NCBI GenBank assembly: GCA_965222935.1
Contig: CBDCVA010000001.1
Coordinates: forward strand, 62,001 to 126,000
Source of the DNA: CBDCVA01 sp965222935 [NCBI: Candidatus Latescibacterota bacterium]
GTDB lineage: Bacteria > Latescibacterota > CBDCVA01
Length of the DNA: 64,000 nucleotides
Direction of reading: 5' to 3'
In this document: positions 17,023 through 24,704 of the stretch, one piece after another
Layout of the letters: each line of letters opens with the position of its first letter
Numbering within the stretch: position 1 is the stretch's first letter
Made by a program: the position numbers and the translations under genes
The notes under the pieces: generated by a model
Seen by the model: the letters and a program-made list of their open reading frames with translations, nothing else
Database searches by the model: none
What the model was told of the DNA's origin: nothing

Positions 17023-18306
17023 ATGTTGACTCGTGTTGAAATAGAGAATTACAGACCTCTGGCTCAGGTGTCTCAAAGTCTAGGGGGTCTCTGCATCTTG
17101 GTGGGTCCAAATGCGTCAGGAAAAACAGCGTTCCTTGACGCACTGTCCTTCGTGCGTGACCTCCTGACCGAAGGGCTAGAAACTGCGGTTCTGTCGCGTG
17201 CGCCGGGCCAAGATCTTGTCTTTTTCGGTTCGGTGCCCAAGGGTGGCAAAACGCAAAACACCAACGGGTTCGGGATCGCCCTTGAGCTATCGATCCCTCA
17301 GAAATTACGTCGCAAGCTCCCCAACCAGTACTCGCTATGCCGCTACGAGGTCTTCATCAACCCGGCTCATGTACCGGAGTTCGTATCGGAAAACCTGTGG
17401 CTGCTTCAAGGTCCTTCGTCTTCTAAGCGTCTCGAACGCCTTGGTTTAATGGATCCCCCCTTGCCGATATCTCTTGAGACGCCGCCTCTTAGTCCACGCT
17501 GGGTGGTCACGCCACAAGCACGTAAGGGATGGAGAAGAATAGTCAGTAAGACCGCAGGTGGGAATGACTACTTCCGTAGTGAAACTACCGGGTGGAATGC
17601 ACCTTTTCGCCTCGGGGTTCATAAATCTGTTCTGGCTAACCTGCCTGAAGAGGAGGATCGGTTTCCGGTAGCAACTTGGTGCAAGCGGTTGCTCATAGAG
17701 GGGATCCGACCACTTTTACTCGATACGTCATCGATGCGCCTTCCCCGTCCGGCCATGCCGTCACCAACCCTTGAGGCCGATGGATCCAACCTCGCCTCGG
17801 TCGTCGGCTGGCTGCACCATAATGACCGACCTCGATTCGATCAATGGCTGAACCACGTCCGCACGATCATCCCCGAACTGGCAACCGTGAAGGCAGGAGG
17901 TGGTGTCGAGCGCTTGACATATCTGATGGCAAAGGAGGCTAGTGGCGTCCAGACGCCGGGCTGGCTCATGTCGGATGGCACACTGCGCTTGTTGGCCCAT
18001 ACGATAGTGGCGTACCTGCCAACCTCCGAACGCATCTACCTCATCGAAGAGCCCGAGAATGGCATCCATCCCCGCGCCATCGAGGCGGTGTACGACTCTC
18101 TCTCGTCCGTCTACGACGGCCAAGTCCTCGTCGCCACGCATTCGCCCGTACTCTTGAGCGTCGCCGATCCCGCCGAGGTGCTCTGCTTCAGCAAGGACAA
18201 GGATGGCGCCACGCATATCGTCCGAGGCGATAAGCACCCCGCCCTCAAAGACTGGCACGGCGAGCCCAACCTGAGCGTCCTCTACGCCGCGGGTATCCTC
18301 GGCTAG
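17023..18306 (+). CDS. AAA family ATPase (OLD/SMC-like), probable defence component
   Basis: A 427-residue ABC/SMC-type ATPase: Walker A GPNASGKT near residue 28, an ABC-like signature LMSDGTLRLLAH, Walker B IYLIEEPENGIHPR and a H-loop ATHSPVLL. There is no transmembrane or DNA-binding domain. I start it at ATG 17023 because MLTRVEIENYRPL is the canonical AAA_21/OLD-like N-terminus; the frame is open further upstream but overlaps the radical SAM gene. The first half is visibly less G/C-rich than its surroundings. The next gene follows two bases after the stop, so the two form a unit of the ATPase-plus-effector kind common in antiphage loci. Confidence 0.85.
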   Translation: MLTRVEIENYRPLAQVSQSLGGLCILVGPNASGKTAFLDALSFVRDLLTEGLETAVLSRAPGQDLVFFGSVPKGGKTQNTNGFGIALELSIPQKLRRKLPNQYSLCRYEVFINPAHVPEFVSENLWLLQGPSSSKRLERLGLMDPPLPISLETPPLSPRWVVTPQARKGWRRIVSKTAGGNDYFRSETTGWNAPFRLGVHKSVLANLPEEEDRFPVATWCKRLLIEGIRPLLLDTSSMRLPRPAMPSPTLEADGSNLASVVGWLHHNDRPRFDQWLNHVRTIIPELATVKAGGGVERLTYLMAKEASGVQTPGWLMSDGTLRLLAHTIVAYLPTSERIYLIEEPENGIHPRAIEAVYDSLSSVYDGQVLVATHSPVLLSVADPAEVLCFSKDKDGATHIVRGDKHPALKDWHGEPNLSVLYAAGILG

Positions 18307-18308
18307 AC

Positions 18309-18938
18309 ATGGACGGAGTCGCCACAAGAGACCTGTTCGTGTTGCTGCCCGATTCTCACATGCGGGCCGTATTCGACGTCGTGCTCAGCCGTCCCCAGGA
18401 GTTGGGCATCCGGCCCATCACGTACGATGTCTACGCCCATCCTCATCGCGATTCCGGCGTCCACCACGAGGGCGCAGCGTTCGTCCGCACTCGCGCAAGG
18501 GGCTACAGCCGCTTCGTCATGGCCTTCGACCGCGAGCACTACGGCACGAAGGATCCGCCGCTGGCGAAAGAACTATCCGAGGCAGTAAGGGTGCAGCTCG
18601 CTCGCATGGACCTCGCCGACCGCACCGTCGCCCTCGTCCTCGATCCCGAGCTCGAGGTTTGGGCCTGGAGCGATCTGGCCGATGTGGCGCGTACGATGGG
18701 CTGGAGCTCCCCCAACGAGATCAAACAGTGGTTGGTGACCAACGACATCGAATGGCCCCCGTCCGACCCGAAACGGGCCTTCCACGCGGCATTGAGGGAA
18801 CGCGGCCTGAAGCGGTCCGCCGCCGTATACTCGGAGTTAACGGCAGCCGCACGTCTCGACCGCTGCACCGATCCCGCATTCGCCGCGCTCGTCCGTGCCC
18901 TGCGCGAGTGGTTCCCACTCATCTCGGACGAATCCTGA
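18309..18938 (+). CDS. MAD4-like protein, partner of the AAA ATPase
   Basis: A 209-residue protein without a signal peptide. From memory, its landmarks (DLFVLLPDSHM, LGIRPITYDVY, HPHRDSGV, DPELEVWAW, CTDPAFAAL, LREWF) match a family repeatedly found next to AAA ATPases and annotated in defence contexts as methylation-associated defence protein MAD4-like. The early acidic residues and DPELE motif could belong to a TOPRIM-like or nuclease fold, but that is inference. Its tight coupling to the ATPase suggests a two-gene toxin/effector and sensor arrangement. Confidence 0.65.
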   Translation: MDGVATRDLFVLLPDSHMRAVFDVVLSRPQELGIRPITYDVYAHPHRDSGVHHEGAAFVRTRARGYSRFVMAFDREHYGTKDPPLAKELSEAVRVQLARMDLADRTVALVLDPELEVWAWSDLADVARTMGWSSPNEIKQWLVTNDIEWPPSDPKRAFHAALRERGLKRSAAVYSELTAAARLDRCTDPAFAALVRALREWFPLISDES

Positions 18939-18984
18939 TTCCGACGGAGGGCCTGAAGACCCGCTTAGCCATAGGGAGGTGGCG

Positions 18985-19839
18985 ATGAACCGAAGCTTTG
19001 TCCTGGTGTGCGCGCTCTTCGCGGTGCTGGCCGCCATCGCGCCGGCCGAGGCCAGGGACCTGGTCCGGATCGGCGGAAGCGTGGTCGTGGAAGAGGGCGA
19101 ACAGGTGCAGGACGCCGTGGCCGTGGGCGGAGACGTGACGGTCCACGGCGAGGTGCGCGGTGACGCCGTCGCCATCGGCGGGGACGTCATCGTGAAGGCG
19201 GGAGGGCAGGTCGGGAACGATGCCGTGGCCGTGGGGGGACGGCTCGTGATGGAGCCGGGCGCCGAGATCGGCGGAAGCGAAATCGAGGTGGCTGGCGAAG
19301 CCATGTCCGAAGCGCTGAGATGGGCCTCGGTCGTTCCGGTCGTGTGGGGGCCGCTCAAGGCCTTCTACTGGATGGGTAAGCTGGTGGCTCTCCTGGCCCT
19401 GGGGATGCTGCTCCTGACGCTCCTGCCCGCTCAGATGGAAGCCGTCGTGACGGCGGCCGAGCAGAACGCCTGGAAGACGGCCGCGGTGGGCCTCGTGGGC
19501 GTGTTGGCCATCGCGCCGTTTTTGGCCCTGCTGTGCCTGACGATCATCGGCATCCCGCTCATTCCACTCGTCATCATGGCCGTGGCGGTGGCTCTCTTGT
19601 TCGGCTACGTGGGCGTGGGATACCTGGTCGGCCGTAAGCTCCCGTGGGAGGCGCTCAAGGGGCGCTCACCCCTTCTGACGCTGGCGCTGGGGATGCTCCT
19701 CCTGTCGGTGGCGAACGAAGTGCCGTGGCTCGGCTGGCTGGTGTTCTTTGCCGCGAGCCTCTTGGGATTCGGGGCGGTGCTCCGGTCCACGTTCGGGAGG
19801 CTCCGGAAGACGGCTACGCCTGCGCCGCTTCCAGAATGA
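18985..19839 (+). CDS. Bactofilin-like polymer-forming membrane protein
   Basis: A 284-residue protein with a signal peptide (residues 1-23), then an extracytoplasmic beta-helical segment of short repeats (SVVVEEGEQVQDAVAVGGDV, GDAVAIGGDVIVKAG, DAVAVGGRLVMEPG). The repeats resemble the polymer-forming/bactofilin-type repeat. Four or so membrane helices follow (VALLALGMLLLTLLP, VGLVGVLAIAPFLALL, LIPLVIMAVAVALLFGYVGVG). ATG 18985 follows AGGGAGGTGGCG. The role is probably envelope-structural. Its 3' end overlaps the convergent ridA-like gene by 26 bases. Confidence 0.75.
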   Translation: MNRSFVLVCALFAVLAAIAPAEARDLVRIGGSVVVEEGEQVQDAVAVGGDVTVHGEVRGDAVAIGGDVIVKAGGQVGNDAVAVGGRLVMEPGAEIGGSEIEVAGEAMSEALRWASVVPVVWGPLKAFYWMGKLVALLALGMLLLTLLPAQMEAVVTAAEQNAWKTAAVGLVGVLAIAPFLALLCLTIIGIPLIPLVIMAVAVALLFGYVGVGYLVGRKLPWEALKGRSPLLTLALGMLLLSVANEVPWLGWLVFFAASLLGFGAVLRSTFGRLRKTATPAPLPE

Positions 19840-20278
19840 CTTCCAGCTCGATGGGCGGGCCCAGGGGTAGCTCGTTCACGCCCACGGCCAGCCGCGCGTG
19901 CATGCCCGCGTCGCCGAAGATCTGGCGCATCAGTTCCGAAGCGCCGTTCATGACGCGCGCCTGATCGGTGTAGCCGGGGGCGCTGGCCACAAAGCCGACC
20001 AGCCGGACGACGCGGCGAACCCGGTCCAGGCTCCCCAATTCCGCATCCGCGACCGCGAGGGCGTTGAGCGCCGCCTGACGCGCGGCATCGGCGCCCTCTT
20101 CGGTCGTGACTTCCGCGCCCAGCTTCCCGGTGTACATGAGCGCACTCTCGACGAACGGAAGCTGCCCCGAGATGAACAGGAGATTCCCGCTTTGGACCGC
20201 CCGGACGTAGGCGCCCGCGGGCTGGGGTGGTGAGGGAAGCGTGATGTCCAGTTCGCGCAGCCGCGCTTCGACGTTCAT
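19814..20278 (-). CDS. RidA/YjgF family protein
   Basis: A 154-residue member of the RidA (reactive imine/enamine deaminase) superfamily: AYVRAVQSGNLLFISGQLPF, VRRVVRLVGFVAS and PGYTDQARVMNGASELM. The characteristic C-terminal arginine region is replaced by ARLAVGVNELPLGPPIELEVI, typical of the longer RidA subgroup 1-like proteins. I start at ATG 20278 because GGGAGGACC lies just upstream; an upstream frame to 20338 adds no family sequence. It precedes nothing in an operon. Confidence 0.85.
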   Translation of the reverse strand: MNVEARLRELDITLPSPPQPAGAYVRAVQSGNLLFISGQLPFVESALMYTGKLGAEVTTEEGADAARQAALNALAVADAELGSLDRVRRVVRLVGFVASAPGYTDQARVMNGASELMRQIFGDAGMHARLAVGVNELPLGPPIELEVILEAAQA

Positions 20279-20318
20279 GGCGGGGTCCTCCCGATAGGTG
20301 AATGGATTTCGTGCCGGC

Positions 20319-20903
20319 CTATTCCGTTTGCGGTGCAAGCCCCGATGTCGGAGGCTGGATACCGACCGAGCGTAGCAGGCCCTCGACGAAAGTCAGTTCG
20401 GCGCGCAGGTGCGTCCACGTGCGCCCCAGGATGAGCGTCATCCCCGCTTCAGCGCGGTGCTCCGCGCTCCGGGTCATCGCTGCGTCCGCTTCATGCAATT
20501 CCTTCTCCAGCCGCTCGCGGTAGCGCCCGAGCGCCTCGATGAGTTCGTCCGTTTCGAGATAGCGGATGTGAGCCAGGGCGATGTCGAACATCGAGCGTAC
20601 GACGGGAGGATCGGCCAGGATACCCCTGATGGCGGCGTGAAAGGCTTCGCGGCCGTCGGGCGTGACCGCGTAGATCTTCACGGGAAGGCCCCGGTCGCTT
20701 TCGCGCAGCCGGTAGTCCACGAAACCCTTGGCGCGCAATTTCGCCATGACGTTATATACGGAGGAGAAACCCACATCCGCCCAGGCATGCACGCCTTTGG
20801 CTTCGACGCGGGACCACAACTCGTAGCCGTGCGCGGGGCCTTCGAGCAAAAGCCCTAACACCGCCAGTTCGACGGGGGGCAAGGGCTTGGCTTGTCGCGG
20901 CAT
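20319..20903 (-). CDS. PadR family transcriptional regulator
   Basis: A 194-residue PadR-type repressor. The N-terminal winged helix reads ELAVLGLLLEGPAHGYELW, FSSVYNVMAKLRAKG and VDYRLRESDRGLPVKIYAVT; the C-terminal dimerisation helices (YRERLEKELHEAD) make it a PadR subfamily 1 protein. It is immediately upstream of the ridA-like gene (gap of about 40 bases), so it may control that gene or only itself. A perfect palindrome lies 28 bases before its start and is the likely operator. Confidence 0.87.
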   Translation of the reverse strand: MPRQAKPLPPVELAVLGLLLEGPAHGYELWSRVEAKGVHAWADVGFSSVYNVMAKLRAKGFVDYRLRESDRGLPVKIYAVTPDGREAFHAAIRGILADPPVVRSMFDIALAHIRYLETDELIEALGRYRERLEKELHEADAAMTRSAEHRAEAGMTLILGRTWTHLRAELTFVEGLLRSVGIQPPTSGLAPQTE

Positions 20904-20930
20904 GAGAGGGGTAGGGATGACAGTCCCTTA

Positions 20931-20952
20931 GGTATTCTTATGATAGAATACC
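20931..20952. promoter_or_regulatory. Palindromic operator upstream of padR
   Basis: Perfect inverted repeat GGTATTCT / AGAATACC (20931-20938 and 20945-20952) with a six-base spacer. PadR dimers bind such operators, so autoregulation is the likely function. Confidence 0.65.
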
Positions 20953-21057
20953 CCCCCCTTCCTGTCAAGCGGCGTTGACCCCTCGGGGGGCGAGGCCGAA
21001 CCGCTCGGGCGAGCGGTCTCGTGAGGCCTCGATTCACGCGCGGGCGTGTGGCGGAGG

Positions 21058-21246
21058 TCAGGAGAGAAAAGTCATCGGCGCGCCGCCCTCCTGCTCGGCG
21101 AGTTCAAGCTGGGCGACGATCTTGCGCGCGCACTCCACGCAGACGTTGTTGTTCCCGAAGGCGTAGCCGCCCAGGAATTCCCAGACGAGGTCTTTCTGCT
21201 CGCCGCACTCGTCGCAGACGATGTCCGTGACGATCCGTCCGTTCAT
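21058..21246 (-). CDS. Small zinc-finger-like protein
   Basis: A 62-residue protein with paired CxxC motifs (CDECG near residue 12 and CVECA near residue 37) that could form one treble-clef or zinc-ribbon site, followed by a helix (RKIVAQLELAEQ). ATG 21246 follows GGGAGC at proper spacing. No family recognised. The 145 bases between it and the sulfatase-like gene hold nothing evident. Confidence 0.6.
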   Translation of the reverse strand: MNGRIVTDIVCDECGEQKDLVWEFLGGYAFGNNNVCVECARKIVAQLELAEQEGGAPMTFLS

Positions 21247-21394
21247 GGGCACGATGCTCCCGGTTTGTGATCTGGCACTGAGCGCCGGGAAAGTCCACGG
21301 CGACGGTCGCCCCTAATGTGACACTTTCAACGGCCGGAGACAACCAGAATCCGCCCTGGAGCCGGAAGCCGGTGACGACGGGTCCGTCACTCTT

Positions 21395-22834
21395 TCAAAA
21401 CCCGCGCAAAAAGCGCAGGTGTCCTTCGTCCATCCCCGCGCGCTTGAGGAAGGCGACGTAGTCGGCGTGAAGTTTGCGGGCCACGTCTGGATGCTGATGG
21501 ATGACGTCCCGCGTGCATGCCGGGTCTTCGCGCAGGTGATAGAGTTCGGGACGGATGGACCCCCGCTCCAGCGCGCGAACCTGGCGCTGGATGCCGTCCA
21601 CCATCCGGGTCATCTCCGGGTCGGTGATCCTGTCGGTCTGGCTGCCGAAGATCAGCGTCCAGTCGCCGCTGGTGATTGTGCTGCGCGTCGTGGGGTGAGG
21701 TGCGGCGATCGCCGGAGAGGAGAGCGTCGGAGAGCTCACGGCAAAGGGGCGCACCGCACGCCGCTTGCCGCGCAGGAGTGTAAGGAGCGACCGGCCCTGG
21801 ACCGCACCGGGGATCGGGACGCCGAAAAGCTCCAGGATGGTGGGCATCAGGTCCACGGGCTGGGCGTAGGCGCGAATCCTCCGCCTGCGAGCGCTGTTCG
21901 GCAGATGCGCCAGAAGCGGGATGCGGGCGACCTCGGGGTAGAGTGGAAGCGCCTGCTGGTACTCGGGAGCGATGAGGGACTTGCCGATGTACCCGTGCTC
22001 GCCCAGGTAGAAGCCGTGGTCGCTCATCACGAAGATGGCCGTGTCGTTCCACAGGCCCAGGTCCTCGACGCGCCGCAGCAGATGGCCCACCCAACGGTCC
22101 ACGAGCGAGACTTCACCCGCATAGAGCGCGCGGCAGTGGTTCAGTTCAGCCTGAGTTAGAAAGTCGCATCGGTCGTAGCGGGGGTAGATGACCTTCTCTC
22201 CCTCGTAGCCAGGGTCGTAAAGGTCGGTGTAGTGCTGGGGCGGGTCCCAGGGCTCGTGCGGGTCGAAGGTGTCGATGTAGAGGAAGAAGGGGTAACGGCT
22301 GTTGCGTTCGAGCCAATGCGCTGCGGCACGCATCGTCCGGGCGGGGAAGTAGTCCTCCTCCTTCTCGCGCTCGGCGACGTTGCGAAGGTACTGGCCGGTG
22401 CTCTGCTCGCCGGCCCGCAGCTTCGTCGGATCGCAGGGGAAGACGATCTCGGCGGGCTCGGTCTTCCACCGGTCATGCTCCTGCCCGCGAATGACCTCCC
22501 AGCCCGCGAAGCCGCGCTGATAGTTGAAGCCCGGAGTAAAGGGGTGCGGCGTATCGGCGAAGAGGGCGGTCGCCACGCCCGCCTGGTCCAGCACCTCGGC
22601 TAGGACCGTCTCGCCCTCCCCTATCGGCGCCCAGGACTTGTAGGTGAACGTGTATCGGCCGGTGAAAAGATCGTTCCTGCACGGCACGGTCGGAAAAGAG
22701 GCGAGGTACGCCCGCTCGAAAATGTGGGCGCCTTGGGCAAAGCGGTCCAGGTTGGGCGTCGAGATCCAGTCGTTGCCGTAGCAGCCTATGTGGTCGCGCC
22801 TGAGCGTGTCACTGACGATCAAGATGACGTTCAT
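21395..22834 (-). CDS. Sulfatase-like hydrolase lacking the formylglycine cysteine
   Basis: A 479-residue alkaline-phosphatase superfamily enzyme. Metal-site motifs are visible: NVILIVSDTLRRDHIGCYG at the N-terminus and DTAIFVMSDHGFYLGEHGYIGKS in the middle. Where arylsulfatases have Cys/Ser-x-Pro-x-Arg, this protein has TVPCR (Thr49 to Arg53) followed by LFTGR. The position that would become formylglycine is thus Thr, and a Cys occurs three residues later. Thr nucleophiles are established in related phosphodiesterases and phosphoethanolamine transferases. I chose ATG 22834 because AGGAGG sits nine bases upstream. No signal peptide. It is 14 bases upstream of the ABC exporter block but in the same direction as it and thus downstream in transcription. 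Confidence 0.85.
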   Translation of the reverse strand: MNVILIVSDTLRRDHIGCYGNDWISTPNLDRFAQGAHIFERAYLASFPTVPCRNDLFTGRYTFTYKSWAPIGEGETVLAEVLDQAGVATALFADTPHPFTPGFNYQRGFAGWEVIRGQEHDRWKTEPAEIVFPCDPTKLRAGEQSTGQYLRNVAEREKEEDYFPARTMRAAAHWLERNSRYPFFLYIDTFDPHEPWDPPQHYTDLYDPGYEGEKVIYPRYDRCDFLTQAELNHCRALYAGEVSLVDRWVGHLLRRVEDLGLWNDTAIFVMSDHGFYLGEHGYIGKSLIAPEYQQALPLYPEVARIPLLAHLPNSARRRRIRAYAQPVDLMPTILELFGVPIPGAVQGRSLLTLLRGKRRAVRPFAVSSPTLSSPAIAAPHPTTRSTITSGDWTLIFGSQTDRITDPEMTRMVDGIQRQVRALERGSIRPELYHLREDPACTRDVIHQHPDVARKLHADYVAFLKRAGMDEGHLRFLRGF

Positions 22835-22847
22835 GCCCACCGACCTC

Positions 22848-24704
22848 CTACGTCGCCCGGCTTACACGGGTTCCGGGATTGGACACGCTGTACTGGCCGA
22901 AGCGATACGAGGTCGCCTGGAGCCGATACAGTTCGGCATACTCGCCATCAGCGGACAACAGTGCGGCGTGTGTCCCTTGCTCGATTAGGCGACCCTCCCG
23001 TAGCACCAGAATGCGGTCTGCAATCTGACATGACGCCAATCTATGGGAGATGAGGATGGCCGTGTTCTCTTGTGCCATGTCGGCAAAGTGCCGATAGACT
23101 GCCGCTTCTGCCTTCGCATCGAGCGCTGATGCCGGCTCGTCTAGAATGAGAATCTCGGCGGGTCGGAAGTAGGCGCGGGCAATCGCCAGCTTCTGCCATT
23201 GTCCCACCGATAGCTCCGCGCCTGCATGGAACTCCTTACCCAGCGGGGTGTCCAGACCGCGTGGCAGCACAGTTACCGCCTCCTGGGCGCCACTGCGCGT
23301 GAGGACTGTCTCCAGGCGCGCTTCATCGGTTGCCCCTTCGAGCCAACCGAAGGTGATGTTTTCCTGGACAGTCGTCTGGTAACGAAGAAAGGACTGGAAG
23401 ACGGACCCCAATTTTGTGTACCAGTCGGTGAGAGCAATCTCGTTGAGGTCATTTCCATCAACCACAATGCGGCCCGATGTCGGTCGGTACAGGCCCATCA
23501 AGAGCTTGACGAGCGTGGTTTTGCCCGCACCATTCTCCCCCACGAGCGCGATCCGCTCACCGGGCCGGAGCGACAAATCGATATTAGAGAGGGCCGGTCG
23601 TGCGGCGCCCGGATAGGTGAAGGAGACATTTTCCATCACGATAGGCTCGGTGATTGCGTGCTCCAGCCGTCGGCCGGCTTTCAGGTCGACACGCGGGGTA
23701 TCCATCAACGCGAAGAAATCCTGCAAATAGTGAAGGTCATTGTAGAGCAAAGACCCACCCCAGATCAGATCTGCATAATTGACTTGGAAGCTTTCAATCG
23801 CTGCGAAGAGTGCAGCAGCCGCACCGATACTGATGTGGCCGTTGACCAGCAGACCGACACTCAATCCAATCGCCAAGATATGGACCACGCCATTTAGTCC
23901 GTCGGAGACCACTGTGCGTCTCGCCTCATGCGCTGCGAGTTGTAGCCTCTCTGCATGGAGGCCACGACGGAGCTCCCCAGCCTGACCGAGCAGCCACCGC
24001 CCAAGGCTGAATAGCCGGATCTCGGCGGCTGCCTCCCGACCGGTCATTAAGCCGGTATATACCTCGAAGCGGCGTTCTTGCGGGGTCTGCGCACGCTCCA
24101 TGAGATACCGCTGACGAAGGAGACGCTCGCGCAGGAACACACCTGGGGTCGTGCCGACAGCCAGTAACACCGGCAGTCCCCAGTGGAATTGCCCTAAGTA
24201 GAGGAGGAGCGACATCAACGCGACGAAGAGTGAGAGACTTTCCCAAAGGAAAGACATGGTGTGGCCCAGGCGTCCGACTGTTCTGCGTCGCACTCGGTGC
24301 AATAGGTCATAGTGCTCGTCGTGCTCGAACCACTCCAGCGGCATAGATTGAGCCTGTTGCAGGCAGCGCTCCTCGACGAACGCAGCCAACACTTCCTGAT
24401 GATGTCGGGCAAGCATATCTCTGCCGTAGAGCACTGCAGTTTGCAGGAGTGCGAGCAGGGCGAGGACTAGCCCCCACAAGAGACCGGCTCCTACTGAGGC
24501 GTTTCCTTCCACTACCTGCTGTGCTGTCTCTATGAGCCGACGCAGTACATGCACGTCTGCCACAGCAAACAGCCCCATGCCGGCACTCAATACGGTCAGG
24601 AGCGTAGCACCTCTGGCATCGGCAGCCAGCAGCAAGCGCATTGTACGGGGGAGATACCTTAGGCGCCGCCAAGACCGAGCATTGTTGTCCTGTGCAGTGC
24701 TCAT
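22848..24704 (-). CDS. ABC exporter half-transporter (permease plus ATPase), subunit 2
   Basis: A 618-residue type IV ABC transporter: about six membrane helices (residues 30-310) and a C-terminal nucleotide-binding domain. Walker A is GENGAGKTT, the signature is LSVGQWQKLAIARAYF, Walker B is ILILDEPASALD and the H-loop is ISHRLAS. ATG 24704 shares one base with the stop of the upstream half-transporter (TGATG). The codon and base composition is less G/C-rich than in flanking genes. Cargo unknown; no peptide or lipid gene adjoins it. A frame extension to 24740 is open but has no ribosome site. Confidence 0.87.
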   Translation of the reverse strand: MSTAQDNNARSWRRLRYLPRTMRLLLAADARGATLLTVLSAGMGLFAVADVHVLRRLIETAQQVVEGNASVGAGLLWGLVLALLALLQTAVLYGRDMLARHHQEVLAAFVEERCLQQAQSMPLEWFEHDEHYDLLHRVRRRTVGRLGHTMSFLWESLSLFVALMSLLLYLGQFHWGLPVLLAVGTTPGVFLRERLLRQRYLMERAQTPQERRFEVYTGLMTGREAAAEIRLFSLGRWLLGQAGELRRGLHAERLQLAAHEARRTVVSDGLNGVVHILAIGLSVGLLVNGHISIGAAAALFAAIESFQVNYADLIWGGSLLYNDLHYLQDFFALMDTPRVDLKAGRRLEHAITEPIVMENVSFTYPGAARPALSNIDLSLRPGERIALVGENGAGKTTLVKLLMGLYRPTSGRIVVDGNDLNEIALTDWYTKLGSVFQSFLRYQTTVQENITFGWLEGATDEARLETVLTRSGAQEAVTVLPRGLDTPLGKEFHAGAELSVGQWQKLAIARAYFRPAEILILDEPASALDAKAEAAVYRHFADMAQENTAILISHRLASCQIADRILVLREGRLIEQGTHAALLSADGEYAELYRLQATSYRFGQYSVSNPGTRVSRAT

